NCBI GenBank assembly: GCA_013396755.1
Contig: VWZF01000294.1
Coordinates: 354,496 to 418,495 of the forward strand
DNA: 64,000 nt
Origin: Sclerurus mexicanus
Lineage: Eukaryota > Chordata > Aves > Passeriformes > Furnariidae
Direction: 5' to 3'
The notes under the pieces were generated by a model. It was not told the DNA's origin. It did no database searches and saw only the letters and a program-made list of their open reading frames with translations. Of the stretch, positions 50,393 through 62,953 are shown one piece after another. The position numbers were made by a program, and so were the translations under genes. Each line of letters begins with the position of its first letter. Positions within the stretch are counted from its first letter, which is position 1.

Positions 50393-53300
50393 GCAAGCAT
50401 TATTTTTCATTTATGGCCAAGTCTTTTTCCCATAGGTTGTTTAGAGGAATTCACTTGTCATCCATACTTACTTGTTCAATAACATCTTATTTGAAGAAAG
50501 AGTCGAAAGATAATTCGATCTGATTATTGCTTCAGTTTGCAAGACTAGTTAGTTCTCAATTACATTGTGGCTTCTTCTAAATATTGCTTTCATTTAACAA
50601 TGGGAGAGGACTTATATGCTAATCAGAACTAGAGGTCACCAGTCCTTCACTGCTCTTTTTTCCTTTTTGGGACTTCCAAGTAGGTCTTTGGGACTGGGAG
50701 TAGGTCTTCACTGGTGCCTCCAGCAGTCATAATATAATCTGAAAAGAGGCATTATAGAGAAAACTATAAATTATCTGAATGCATTACTAGCTTATTAAAG
50801 TCAGTCAGTCAATACACTGGAGAACCAAGATAGGAACCACACACAAACGACAGAACCACAGATCTTCGCAGGACTTGTCACGTGGAACGATAACAGTTGT
50901 AGTGCCAAGTATTAGTGAATGCCAGTGCAGAGATCATACCATTACAAGCCTTGTACTTCAGAGGTCATGACTGAGTCTTGGATCAGATTAGTCTATATCT
51001 TCTCATAAAGCTGAGAGCACATACAGGTTAAATTGGGATCATTCACTTTAACATTTATTTTTCAAGTTTCTTTCTAATGGGAACTTAGTAGCTGATCTAC
51101 TAATGTACATAATGTTGAACTACTGAAGAACACTAGTGAACATATTACAGTAATCTGAAAATTCCATTAATCCATAGCATCTTCTTTCTCGCTTTTACAA
51201 AGAAGACCTGAACATTCCTTAAAGTATGTTTCCATTGATTTAAAAAATGTAACTCACTTATTTAAAATGTTTGTGAAGTCCCTGTGATAACATTACAGTC
51301 ATAGACTTCCAGTAGCAATAACACCTGTGCTAACAGTTCCCCGACTAACTCGCAAATTTCAGAACATCAAGTATGCAAGGCAACCACCTCTTACAGAGCA
51401 CTAGATATTTTAATAAAATATACCATCCTTTTATAAAACCATCCATCTGGAAGGACTTAAGTTCTTTGTGGCCTCACATTCCTCTTCACTGCCCTCCAGC
51501 ACTGTGACTACAGGGCAAGCAGGATCAGCATGATGATCCAGCAGATTAACCTGCTAAAACTAACACCATTTTTTCTATCAGATCAGTGAGCTGCTCTCAC
51601 TTCCACTAAAGCTGTTGGTTATTGGAAGAGGGAACCAGTGCTCAGATAAGGGAGCTGGAGACTAGTGGTTAGATCTACATAAAATGAAACTGCATCTTGG
51701 TAAGAACTGAATGCCTATCTAAACAGACATAGAGAGAATGCAAAGAGAAATGTGCTCTTGGCTAAGATCTTTTGTCTTCACAGAATGATCATATCTACTG
51801 TGACTAGCAAATTGCATTTCTATACCTCTAATGACTTTCAAAAGAAGAGATGGATCCCTATTCTTAGCTCGTCATTCCTAGTCTCTACTCATTGCTCTTC
51901 TATACTCAGTTTCAGAAATTGAGGATAAGTTACATAAAAGGGGAGAAATTATTTGCGCATATTGAGTGTCTTGGTGGGACCATTCACTGACTAAGCATTG
52001 ACATTTCTTTTGTGCATCTTACTGACATCAACATGGCAATTCATTTTGCTTCTACTGCACCATTATATACAAGAAGTAAGGGATTGGCAGACATTCCCAA
52101 ATTGCCTGTCAACCTTTTAATTTGTAGTTCTTGGGGGTTTTTTATGGTTAAGACACACATTGTGACTTTTTTCTCATTGAAATGGTTTCTAACACAGGCA
52201 GCTGACAGTATTACTTCAATTTACACCTTTCATTTCCATGCTTTGTCAGAAAAAAAGATTTGCTTGTTTTCAACTAAATAGAATATAAGCCTTTTGTATG
52301 CTAACATATTAAAGTCTGCATTCAGATAAAATTTTATGTCAACCCAAGAAACATCATCTTTCAGCAACAAAGGGAGAATAATGTTGAAAGTCAATTCCTT
52401 CTGTGGCCAAAAATGTTGTTGATATTTATTTTATTATATTGAAAATAAAGCCTGGTATTGTTAACTTTTTATAGGCAGCCAGGACAGTTTGGCTTTTCAT
52501 AAACGAAGAGCAAATGAAATGTCTTGAATTTTGTGTAACTAATTTAAAATTACTTTTAAAGGAATGTTGACTCCACCTATAATAGTTGTAATGTTGCCAC
52601 TTCTGAGTATTAGTTCCTTTCAAGCTTTTTTTTCTTTTAACATCTGTTTAACTAAAATAAAAACACTCATTTTTTCACATGACTTCTATACGTGACATTT
52701 TACCATTATTAGAGTGCAAAGGCAGTTTCCCTGTCAAGCAAAATCATCAATTTTGTGAATAAAATTTGTTTTGTCTATAGTTCCTGGTCTGTACTAAAAA
52801 AAAGAACTTTTAGTTCTTTTCAGCAATAGTGATATAAACTGTTCTGGAATTTTTTGTATTTGTCCACGCTGTTTACAGCCAAAGCTTTCTCTGGAGGTTG
52901 GGCTCAGAATCTTTTTGTTACTTTAAATATTGCAGCTTAGTTAATTTCTCCTGCCATAGTGCACAGCTGGCACAGAATAAAATTATGCTCATTTTTTAAT
53001 ATAGTCTCTGCAGTTATAGACCTACTTGCTTTGAACTACAGATATAATGAGAAACCTTAGCTACACACCCTTTGCAGACAAGAGGGCTTTGGAAATTGTG
53101 GTGTACAGACCAGGCAATGACAAGGGACGCTCTATTTCTTTAGTTCAGTCTGTAGCCCTGTGCAGCAAATGTCTTATAAGAGAGGGGAGTAGCAGGTAGG
53201 TTGGTAGCCTTGTAACAAAAGAGGTTTCCGAGCTTTCAGTTCCTATTGCTAGGGCAGTTCTTTACTCTGCCCAGTGAGTGGGTCATCCTTAGAGGATGAG

Positions 53301-53877
53301 TGAATAATTTACAGGATTTAGAATGCTTAAGGGGAAGGCAAGGCTTGTGGGCAGAGGGAAAAAGCAAGATAGCAAAAAATTGGAGGCAGAAGGTAGTGAG
53401 ATAGAAAATACATAAAAAATTTCTATCACTGTTAAGTACTGGAAGAACATCTGATGGCATGTGATTTGCAAAGATTAATAACTCAGGAGATTAATAAAGT
53501 ATTACCTAATTAAACAAAAGCACAATAATCCTCAAAGGCTATATATCATTCTTTCTGCTAAGGATAGTAAAAATAAAAAAAAATAAAAAAAATCATTAGT
53601 ATTGTCCCTTAATCCCCCAAATCTCCTTACAATGAATCTAGCATCTCCAGATGTTCTATTGAAAATGACTCTTGCAAGATTTGAATGCAATTATTTTCAC
53701 AGGAAATTATTTAGCTAAAATAGAGGTAGCTAATGAATTTTAATTTCTCTCTGCACTTTTCATTTGAATATCTTCCTAATGCATCTGCAGAAAGTTAGGA
53801 CACTTATGAGCATTTAAACACAAAGACAAATTGACTGTTCTAAACAAACCTATGTTCCCTCTCCTATTTCTTACCAA

Positions 53878-53912
53878 ATTGATGATCTTAAAGGTCTTTT
53901 CCAACCTAAGCA
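53878..53912 (+). mobile_element. CR1 3' tail remnant
   Basis: TTGATGATCTTAAAGGTCTT followed by TTCCAACCTAAGCAAC matches the phrase just before the CR1 tail, in plus orientation. The final ATTCTATGAT repeats are replaced by CAACACAACAC. Only about 35 bp are recognisable. Confidence 0.7.
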
Positions 53913-54201
53913 ACACAACACAAACATGGCACTATGTCACCTGCAGTTTGGCACAACACGAACCCTCAGAGCCTGCTTCATGGCTTCTCTGACTCTGGTC
54001 TGAACCTGGCCTTCAGCAGAGCAAGAACAGCTTCTGCAGTATCTCTCTCACACCCGGGGGGAAAAAGATGGAGATCCAGAAAAGAAGAGAATGAATAGTT
54101 AGCAAAATAAAGGATAGAAAAAATGAAGATAACCTCTCCGCAGATTGGAATATGAAAAAGACACAGCTATTGAACCTAAACTGGGACAAGATCAAAGAAC
54201 T

Positions 54202-54213
54202 CTACGTACGTAG
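54202..54213. repeat. Perfect 12-bp palindrome
   Basis: CTACGTACGTAG is its own reverse complement and contains two CpG steps in a CpG-poor region. Confidence 0.85.
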
Positions 54214-55317
54214 CTGCATGCAAAAGAGTTCCTGTTGTACCGGAGCTGTTGAATGCTTCCCTTGTCTTTCAACTAATTCTGAGGAGCATGGATTAATTTA
54301 TAATCAGTAGAGGGTGGTAAGCATTTTTCAAAGGCTGAGTGGGTGTTTGTCTCCTTTGGACAGAAGCCTAAATTCCAAATTCCTAGTGATGAAATTTATG
54401 TGAGCTCAGTCTAGTTCTTTGCATCTTTTATTGTTACAAATCTGTATCAACCACAAAGAGTCCTCAAAGAGCTCTTACTGCTTGTATATATTATATATAC
54501 AATCTCCCACCCCATATTCACACAGTGGGTTTTTTCCTTGATTAGGTGAACATTTCTTAATGGGTCATAATAAACATGGGGAATTTTTCAAATATTCGAG
54601 CAATATTAACATTGTTTAGACCTTAAGTTGAATCAGTAGTACACAAAGCATAAAAGAATTATCTCAAAGATAATAAATGATCTTGCTGTGAGAAAACTGT
54701 AGTATATAATAATGTATTTTGGGTGAATTTAAGCATTATTGTTGCTCTTTGTGTCACCTGCTGGTTAGAGTGTAAGGAAAGGGGAATAGGGTAGCATTTC
54801 ACTCCCTCTAATGTTCAACTTTTGAATGAGATTGTATTACCTTGACTTTTGTGTTTAATGTTTGTTGTAAAATGACAAGTAATTTTGATTGGAAAGTAAT
54901 CAGTTAAGGCAACACTACAGGAGAATTAGTCTGTTCTGAACCACTATGATCTTGGCTTTAAAGAATACATGCTGATTTCTTTCTATTTCTTTTCTCATTA
55001 AATTTTATTTTTCTAAATGTCTGGTTTAGGTGGTTTATTCATTTGCCTGTGATGTGGGGAGAGGGTAAGCAAAGAAGTTACCTCTAATTGACAATAATAT
55101 TGAGTGTGTTGGAGAGAAAACTATTTTTATCTCTAAAATTTACCTACTGTTCTTCAGATTCCATTTCTTTTCCTGTATTAGTAATGGTAATTACCACAAA
55201 ACTAAGACTACATAGACATCAGTGAGAATATGGACCTTTTTAGACTAAAGTTAGCTAGTCTATACAGTCTAACATACTAAAGGAAGAATAGCTTTGTGCA
55301 ATACATCAAAAATTTAC

Positions 55318-55591
55318 AAATGTTCTGATGCTGGCAACTGTGCTGATTTCCTCCTAATGTTTTGTATTGTGGACAAAAGCCATTAGCAGGATGATGAGAG
55401 CAGAAATGTTTAGCAAATGGAGACCACCAGTGGGCTGGAGGCTTTGTCTTGTCATAGCTGTCACTGAGGTTCAGTCCTTGCACTAGATACCACATATGCA
55501 GAACAGCACGAGAGCCTCCTCCAAAGTAACACAGTTGAGAATCATCAGTTATGACACTATGGGGGGACTTCAGTGTATCCAAAGGAAAGCT
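55318..55591 (-). other. Weak candidate exon, protein unrecognised
   Basis: On the minus strand a pyrimidine-rich acceptor (GTGCTCTCTTTTGTGGCAG) precedes an open frame beginning SFPLDTLKSPHSV. It contains CYFGGGSRAVLHMWYL, which loosely resembles a WD40 blade, and a cysteine/histidine-rich end (HFCSHHPANGFCPQY). The donor is poor (ACATTT|GTAAAT). The frame stays open to a TAG at 55277. The length is ordinary for chance at this base composition, and the WD40 likeness is only suggestive. Confidence 0.15.
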
Positions 55592-58270
55592 CTGCCACAA
55601 AAGAGAGCACAGGATTTGATTATAAGGGATCTAAAACAAATTAATTAACAATTCAAAAATAACACAGACTGAATCTTGACAATGTGCAAAGATTGGGGCT
55701 TTTCTGGTAGCATGACAAAGTTAACAAAGCCAAAGGAATGGAACAGAGTAACAGAGGGATTAATGGTGCTGTCCACCAAATAGAGAGAAGGAACAGATAA
55801 AATATGTTTTAGAAAAAGTTTGTTGTCATTAACTTCCATTTGAAAACTGAATATTCACAAGGCAATCTTGGAAAAACAGAGGGACTTCTTGCACTTCTAT
55901 ATTCATCTGGAGCAGAGTAACCCAGAGCAGGGCAGTATCTCTAGCTTGCCTTTAAATTAAAATGAAGTTAAAATTCACTTTCCCAAAGCAATATCAGCAT
56001 GTTCTGGTGGTTAGAAGGAATGAACTTGTGTCTTTTGTCTCAACTGAATAAGGTATAATGTTTAATTTTGTGGCAAAACTGTATTAAGAATATTTTTTAA
56101 TAGTTGACTTAGTTCAATGAACAAAATTAGCATTAAGTGCATTAAAAAGGCCAATTAATAGTATAGTATTTTAATCCAAAAGTCTTTAAAATTTAAATAT
56201 TATTTTGAATTCAGAGTATGTGAAAATGGCTGATACTTTTCTTTCGTCTCTGGATGTCTTGCAAGCTGGGACTAATGCTTTCATTCCACTTCCTCACTCT
56301 CATCCGAAAAGGCCATCATGAACAAGTATCTTGCCACTTACCTGCAGAGAAACAGTGGAAGAAATAGGCAGCTCCTAACAAAGAAAGAATAAATGCCGAC
56401 ACTGCTATTAATTTCTCTTAGCTAGACGATAAATTTCTAATTATTTTCCTTTCAAGAATGAGGTCACAATGGGAGCGCCTGTATGTAACAAAGTACATGT
56501 ACACTAGATTTTGTTAATGTATTAGAACACTGAATAAGTGTATTGAGGACAGAAAAGGGATCTGTCTTGGGGTGTGTTCAGGCATCACTGAATAACCAGG
56601 AAAAATGATCAGAGCTACCACACAAAATAATAAAGTTTCAGCAGATATAACCAAATGCCTGAAATTTGGTAATCCATGATAATTTATAATGTTTTAGTGC
56701 CTTACATTAGAACTGTTTTACATAATCTTTTAATTAGCACTCTTGTTGGCTTTTGTGAAAAAAATTAAATGGCTTAAAGATATCTGATGAACATGAGCAT
56801 TATAAACAGGAAAAAAAGGAAATTCAGGATTTTCAGCTGATGCTGGAATACAAAAAGCCTAGTTCAAACAATAACTTACTAAGTACTGAAAAGCGATAAC
56901 TTTTTAATACCTTTAAAAACTTCCTTTTTAAAAAGCTTATCTCAAATTTTTTTTGTTGGTATAAACCCCTATAGGAACTTAAATACTTTACAGTGTTTGA
57001 AGCATCAGAGATGCACTTCAGACAGCCAGAATCAGGCTTATGGATCTAAAAGCTACTTTTAGAGCCAGTGAAGTAAGATTGATGTCTTGTATTCAGCAAC
57101 TCAGAATCTGTGTTGGACAAATGCCTCTATATATAGGGTGCTCAATACCTGTTAACTGAAACTCTGTGACAAATCATGTTAAGGTAACTATCTTATGAAT
57201 GGGATTTGCCAAAAAAATCCACCAGTCTTTCCTAATTTTTGTATGACAACAAAAGGTCCTAGGCTTCTCCTTGAACAATCTCCTTACTTTCCCTTAGAAA
57301 TGATGCTATTCCTTCATTTTTATTTTTAAAGTTTTCAGTGATGACTGAAATTTCTAAAATATTTGCTCTAATTTTGCTATATATAATGTTATTATATAGA
57401 TTTCCATTTCAGTAAGATCAGGTTTGTTGATTGGTAACTATGTGATACTCAGAATTATTTTTTTTTCTAAAATAAATATAAGTTTTCTGGCAATTTTCCT
57501 CATATACTATTATTTTCATAGACAAAAATAGCATTTTTCAGTTGGCAAAAGAGATTTTTTCTTTCCGTTCAAAACAGCTTTTCTGCAGATTCATTTGTTT
57601 TCTTGAATTCCTGAAATGAAAAAAAACCAGTCCTTATTCAGTATTGATAGACTTGATATTTGCTTAGATCACTAAATTGGTCACAAATTTCTTTGAATAA
57701 CATCCTAATTTATATTATTGTCTACTCTGTCTCATGCTTGTGTGTTTTCACATGCTTCAGTATACATATATTTTTCATTTCTTTACTCTTGTAGTAAAAA
57801 AATTCTGAAGATTTTTAAAGATACATTTTATCGTATGCTCTTCTAGCTCATATAAATCTTGTTATTTATATACACTCTTGATAAGCTACCTGAAGTTTTC
57901 TTATGGCTCATAAATCAAGAGCATGAGAAAATAATATTTTGAAAGTATACTGGAAGTGGTAAATGCTGTCTGTGCTTCAGAAAAATCTCATGTCATGTGA
58001 ATCATGTAAGAAGCTTTCAAGGTTTAAATTGTCAACAGCTCCAAATGTTTGAATGCACTGACTTCTAATCATAAATAATTTCAGAAATAAATATGCTCAG
58101 AGAGCTTATCAGATAAAATATTTTTAATACTTTTTTTGCATACATTTTTAAATAAAAGATGTGTTGTAAAACAGAAGTGATTTTCTGTCTTGGGAAAAAG
58201 ATAATTATCCGATTTAGAAATATGTATATGCTATTCAAATCCAGGTCTGCTGGTTTCAGTAGGCTTATTC

Positions 58271-58345
58271 CTTTTTTTTTTGTTTGTTTTGTTGTTTGTT
58301 TGGGTTTTTGTTGTTGTTTTGGGGTTTGTTTTTGTTTGTTTTTTA
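58271..58345 (+). repeat. TTTG/TTG low-complexity tract
   Basis: About 75 bp of T-runs interspersed with G, in TTTG, TTG and GGGTTT units. It lies just left of the LTR-like element. Confidence 0.85.
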
Positions 58346-58408
58346 ATTAGGAAGTTAACAATTGCAACAAATGCCCACACTTACCAATAAAATTTATAGG
58401 GGACAACT

Positions 58409-58414
58409 TTTATT
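58409..58414 (-). promoter_or_regulatory. LTR polyadenylation signal AATAAA
   Basis: AATAAA on the minus strand, about 75 bp downstream of the TATA box and about 37 bp before the proposed LTR end. The position suits the R/U5 boundary. Confidence 0.5.
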
Positions 58415-58486
58415 TAATGAATTCAGCTGAATCAGGTGTGTCAATCTGGCCCACGAGACAGACAGACACCAGTAAGAAACAGGTCA

Positions 58487-58495
58487 TTTTATACC
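58487..58495 (-). promoter_or_regulatory. LTR TATA box
   Basis: GGTATAAAA on the minus strand, with a CCAAT box about 40 bp upstream at 58531-58535. It would place transcription start near 58,460. Confidence 0.55.
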
Positions 58496-59754
58496 TTTTC
58501 CCAGCGAGGGAGGTCCCTGTCTCCATTCCTATTGGCTAGCACTAGGAGACTCACATCCTAGCCCATTCTGCCTACCTTGCCCAAGACTCCCTCCCCCTCC
58601 AAAGGCACGAAAAACAGACTGAAACAGCTTTTCAAGCTGCAGGCATTTATAAGACTCAACCACTCCCTCCCCCCTTTTCTTTTCCTTACCCATACAGTTC
58701 CTTTGTCATCAACAAAACCCTAATTCTGTTTCCAACACAATGATAAAAATTGATTCAATGCAAAGTTGATCTTTCTGTATCCAAGGTTTTAGCAGTCAAT
58801 TTACAAAGTACTATTATTTCATATAACACAATTCCAAACAAAATCACCAAACACTTCCTCATATGAGTGATACTTAGAGCACAGTGTACTATCCTGTTTC
58901 ACAGGTCTGTTTCAGTTTGAGACAATTTGGAGGTGTCAGAAGTCTCCTCCCTTGGATTCAATACTTCTGGTTTCTCCAGTACAGAGAGACCCAATACGCC
59001 CAGATATAAGTGAAAAAAGAATTTACAAAGCAGAATGCTGATAACAATATGATAAAACTGGGTTAAGCCAACAGACAAGGAGAAACTTCTGAAGTCCCAC
59101 CCACTGGACTTAAATTGAGATGGTGGTCTGGCCTCCCCCACGTAGGAAAAACACACATGGCCACAGGACAGAGATAAGATGGCCACCCTTCCACATGCAT
59201 GGCAAGAACAGTTAGAGAGTCAGCACTGGAAGGAAACAGTGGATGTCTGGAATTCAATACTGGATGACTGGTGCTGGAGTGAGGCTGGGGTGCTCATACA
59301 GGCAGTTGGAGCAGGGTTGCAGATACCTCCGGCAACTGGAGAACCTGAAAGACACCCATTAGATCCAGAGATGAAACCTAGTTGTTGCAATTTTGATGTT
59401 TGTTGGTCAAAGTGGTGATGGAAGCACCAAAAACCAAAACTCAGGGTTATATGTGCTCATGGCCAGGTGGGAAGACCTTCAGTAATTCCCCTGGGGCGGG
59501 GAGTTTTACACTGGGTGATGTAATACTGTGAGTCTCAGGAGTCTTTGACACCTTCTAAGATGCTGCAGCTGTCTCTTACATCAGTGCAGCTGAGTTCATT
59601 ACAGCCCATTATGGCTCATCAACAAGAGATGAATACCTTCAGGCAAGGTGTAAATGTTCATAGAGTTATCACAGCTGAGTCATCTGTGTAAGGAAAAAGA
59701 AACACTACCCCATCTTGCAGGATTTGCCTCTTTCCTTTTCTTGTTTAACACCCA

Positions 59755-59940
59755 ACTCGTAGCCTGAGGGGTCAGATGTGCACGCTTTCAGCCCCTGGCC
59801 TGGGTGGCCGCTCTGCCGCTCTGCTAGTTGTTAGCAAAGCACCCTGCTAATTGAGCCAGGAGCACCAATAGTTCAGTCTCTTACAGCGCCTGAGTGGTCA
59901 CTGCAGGTGGTCAGATGTTTGAATCATTAATCTCTAGCAG
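59755..59940. other. Short GC-rich block, unidentified
   Basis: This stretch is clearly richer in G and C than its neighbours (GGCCTGGGTGGCCGCTCTGC and surrounding bases). CTAGTTGTTAGCAAAGCACC and CTGCTAATTGAGCCAGGAGC faintly resemble tRNA-derived SINE sequence, but no complete A and B box pair or cloverleaf was found. It may be an older insertion or an extension of the neighbouring LTR-like element. Confidence 0.3.
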
Positions 59941-60472
59941 CTCAGTCTCTTTAAAAAAGGCAAAACACCAAAAAACCATAAAGGTATTTTTGGAGAAAAG
60001 AAAATCTGGATGCCAGAATTTTTGTGTAACCCAGGACAATGTGTAAAACTGACATGGTAATATTAAGCTCTCTTTTTTTCTTCACAATAAATTATGATAT
60101 GTAGATTGTTGATCTTTGAGCTTTAAGGCCCAGAAAGGATTGCTTTGTCTCTAGGGAGAGAATATTAATCAAGTAGCTAAGGTTCACAGAAATTTGGCTG
60201 CCAGATTGTTTCACTTCTAATGACTTCTGTTCTTCCTTATCAGTCTAGCATAGCCAAAACCGCTCACTTATTATTTACAGAGCACAGTTTGGATTGCATC
60301 AAAGACAGCTTCCACTCATCAAGCTGTTTCCTGGTATTAATTTAGCTCTTCCTTCCTACATCTGTAGCTAAAGCAAGTTTCCATAGTGTTTAAACTAAGG
60401 CTGGAAATAAGTCAAGAACTCTGAGTCTTGGTGATAAATTTCTATCTAATTTTATCTATTTAAATGCAAAAC

Positions 60473-60934
60473 TTAGCTGAACATGGAAGGGCAATGCAAG
60501 GGATGCTTAGGGATTTCTGGTAATAAATGCATCCCAAACGACTGAGTTGAAAGAGCAACCTTGTACACAGCAGAAAGATCAGTTTTAAGGTGGACAGCTT
60601 CGGAGAAGTGGTTTTGGGAAGGGACAGTATTCTGCCTACTGACATTCAAAGCTAAGCAGGTTTGAGAGTTGATGTGACTGAAAGGAAATTTCAGCAGTCT
60701 CTCAGTGCAGTCCAAGTATTCTGCTTTGACTAGATTTGTGCATTGGCTGATAGCTTCCAAGTCACTTTTATCCACATAATAAAAGACTGTGAACAAGTAG
60801 ACTGACCTCATGGATACCCCAGATTCTCGAAGATCAAAATATAGCCAGCTAGAAGCTAGATCTCCAATCTTTCTGAAGTTCCCACCTTTCTGGGAGGCAA
60901 TTTCACAATAGTCTTCGGCTGATCTGAGATGATC
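60473..60934 (-). other. Longest non-transposon open stretch, possible terminal exon
   Basis: On the minus strand 153 codons are open from an acceptor-like ATTATTATTAG to a TAA at 60473-60475. It begins DHLRSAEDYCEIASQKGG, continues through SSWLYFDLRESGV and FYYVDKSDLEAIS, and ends PKHPLHCPSMFS. The first part looks like helical-repeat protein. No good donor precedes the stop, so it would be a last exon or be shortened by a weak donor (GTACAAG|GTTGCT near 60,560). A run this long has perhaps a one-in-five chance of arising somewhere in such a window. I recognise no family. Confidence 0.2.
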
Positions 60935-61205
60935 CTAATAATAATTACAAATGACTTTTCTTATGACAAAAAGCATTGTTCTGGTACATTTTGTGGGTGT
61001 CCTGTGTACACATACTGGCAGCAGACTATTGGGCCCTATTTTTGAGTTTTCAGCTACATTAGGAAGACAATGAGCATTAAGAGAAAGAGCATTTTAGGGG
61101 GAGCTGAAGGAGTCATTTGAATACTGAAAATTAGCAGTTAATTGCTGTACTTCTTGCAACTGTGCCTAGGATAATATTTATTGTCTGTGATTAAAACTGT
61201 GTGCT

Positions 61206-61287
61206 GTTTTGGTTTTTTTGTTTGTTTTGGTTTGGTTTTGTTTGTTTCTTCTAGTTTTTGTGGGTTTTGTTTGTTTGGGTTTTTTTA
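61206..61287 (+). repeat. TTTG-rich low-complexity tract
   Basis: TTTG, TTTGG and T-run units over about 80 bp, interrupted by CTTCTAG. Confidence 0.85.
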
Positions 61288-62626
61288 ATGCTTAGATTTT
61301 CTAGTTATAAGATGAAGAGAAACTCTCTTCCAACTAGCTAGACTGATTTCTAGCTTTAAAGTTACTTTAAAATAATAGGCTTTTTAAAGAAAAGTACAGT
61401 CTGCTATTACAGAGGTGTTGAAAAATATTCCTACCACACAGTTTTTGCTCATCTTTTTTCTGGTGCAAATAAATCCAATTTCTTAGAGAATTGCAAGTAA
61501 TAAAAGAAAAATTTGCCAGAAAGTGTTGCAATATATTCCTCAGTCAATATATCTGTGAATAACTAGACAAACAGTGTCCACTGCTGGCAAATCAGATAAT
61601 TGCACTGCACATTAGAGATGCTGTTCAAAGCTTTCACTGAGTTAAGTCTTAACTGTCAGATATTTTGTAATTTAAGTTTGTAAGACTGTGTTGTAAAATC
61701 AGGTCACTATGTTAGAAGTATTCATGCTATTGTCACTAATAATAAATGCTATGGTGTTTGAACTAGTAGCCAGGAATATCACCACAGTAGCATGAGCAGG
61801 TATTGCAATTTTTTTTCAGGATTTAAAAATAATTGTAGTATTCATTAAATTCTGTCATGTCTTCAAAATAAAAAAGAAATATAGCAAAGTCTATTAACTT
61901 TGTCTTGGTGTTCTAAATCATATAAGTAACAAGATAGGCAAGGAGAAGTTCTTAAATTCTTTTTTTTTCTTTAGGTCAAAAGCCTGTTCCTTTGCTAATA
62001 TGAACTATATTAGCATGTCAGATACTTCTGAATATCTAGATTAACTGAAAAGAAGCTAAGTATATTTGTTTTCTGAGATTTATATTTGTCATTCATTTAC
62101 TCCGTTCGATAAAAATAGTAGACAATGCATAGAATTTTCTGTTTGTTTGGAAAGGAAAACACAGTATATGGCTTTTTTCAGAGAACTTTATTTGTGTCTG
62201 AACCCCAAAGGAAGAAACATGTCTGTATGAATAGATCTCAGAGGAGATCAAGATTTACCCTATGGATGAATGTGGCATTTGCCAGAATTATTCTATATCT
62301 ACATTTTCTCCCTTCAGAGACTTAGTTTCTCTATTAGCAGTACCCAGAGAAATAGTGTATTACCTCCCCTCTAGAAAAAGAAAAGAACAAAATGTCTTAA
62401 AAGTAGTATAAAAGGGATTGCAAAACAAAAGTAATTTGAAAATAAATGGTAGAAGCATTGTAAGCGAGGTAGATGACTATCGAAAAGTTCTTTTGCCAAA
62501 TTACTTACAATGTCAGTTTTAGATCACATAGCAGAAAATAGGACTATTTTTACTAAATTATTTGGCAGGGAGTATCTTTCATACTTTCTTCCAAGAAACA
62601 AAGTGGTATTGTGGATGTGTTTGTAT

Positions 62627-62661
62627 GTGTGCGCATGGACATGTGTACATGCAAATGCATG
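62627..62661. repeat. Alternating purine-pyrimidine stretch
   Basis: GTATGTGTGCGCATGGACAT, then GTGTACATGCAAATGC, alternates purine and pyrimidine for most of its length and contains GTGCGCAT. It could form Z-DNA. It also contains an ATGCAAAT octamer. Confidence 0.5.
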
Positions 62662-62953
62662 GGCAGACAGGCTTCAGTTCTTCCTGTCACGGGTAAAAAT
62701 CACTTCTTATATTTAAGAGATGATTAGATGTAAATTGAGTGGAATCATCCTTCTGCTTCTCAAGATAGTTATTTATGTATGTCTCTGCTCATACTGTCTT
62801 TTCTGTTCAGGATTTCATTGTAATGGATATAATGTGCTTTTTCTTCTGGGTCTCTGAGATGGTCAAAATCCAACACTTCCCTTGTTCTTAAGGTTCATAA
62901 ATATTGCACATTTTTTTCTCATATTGTCATGTGTTATATCTGTTCTAAGGAAA

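Larger units (their letters stand above)
50393..58371. other. AT-rich DNA, no gene proven
   Basis: Contains the CR1 tail at 53,878, the 12-bp palindrome at 54,202-54,213, the candidate exon at 55,318-55,591 and the G/T tract at 58,271. The remaining sequence shows nothing supportable. Confidence 0.5.
58372..59621 (-). mobile_element. LTR-like element, minus orientation, family unknown
   Basis: Read on the minus strand, core promoter and processing signals appear in order: CCAAT (58531-58535), GGTATAAAA (58487-58495) and AATAAA (58409-58414). The spacings are about 40 and 75 bp, as in a U3-R-U5 arrangement. Proposed ends are TGCCCACACT on the left and GGCTCATCA on the right (plus strand), giving TG...CA ends and 1,250 bp. 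ACAAA (58367-58371) and ACAAG (59622-59626) flank it and match at four of five bases. The left end is better supported than the right. No coding remnant of a retrovirus is adjacent, so a solo LTR is likely. Two short open frames on each strand near 58.9-59.4 kb are incidental. Confidence 0.55.

Noticed and set aside
59755..59940. tRNA gene in the GC-rich block
   Set aside because: No cloverleaf with proper acceptor stem, anticodon loop and B box could be drawn. Only a vague similarity to tRNA-derived sequence.
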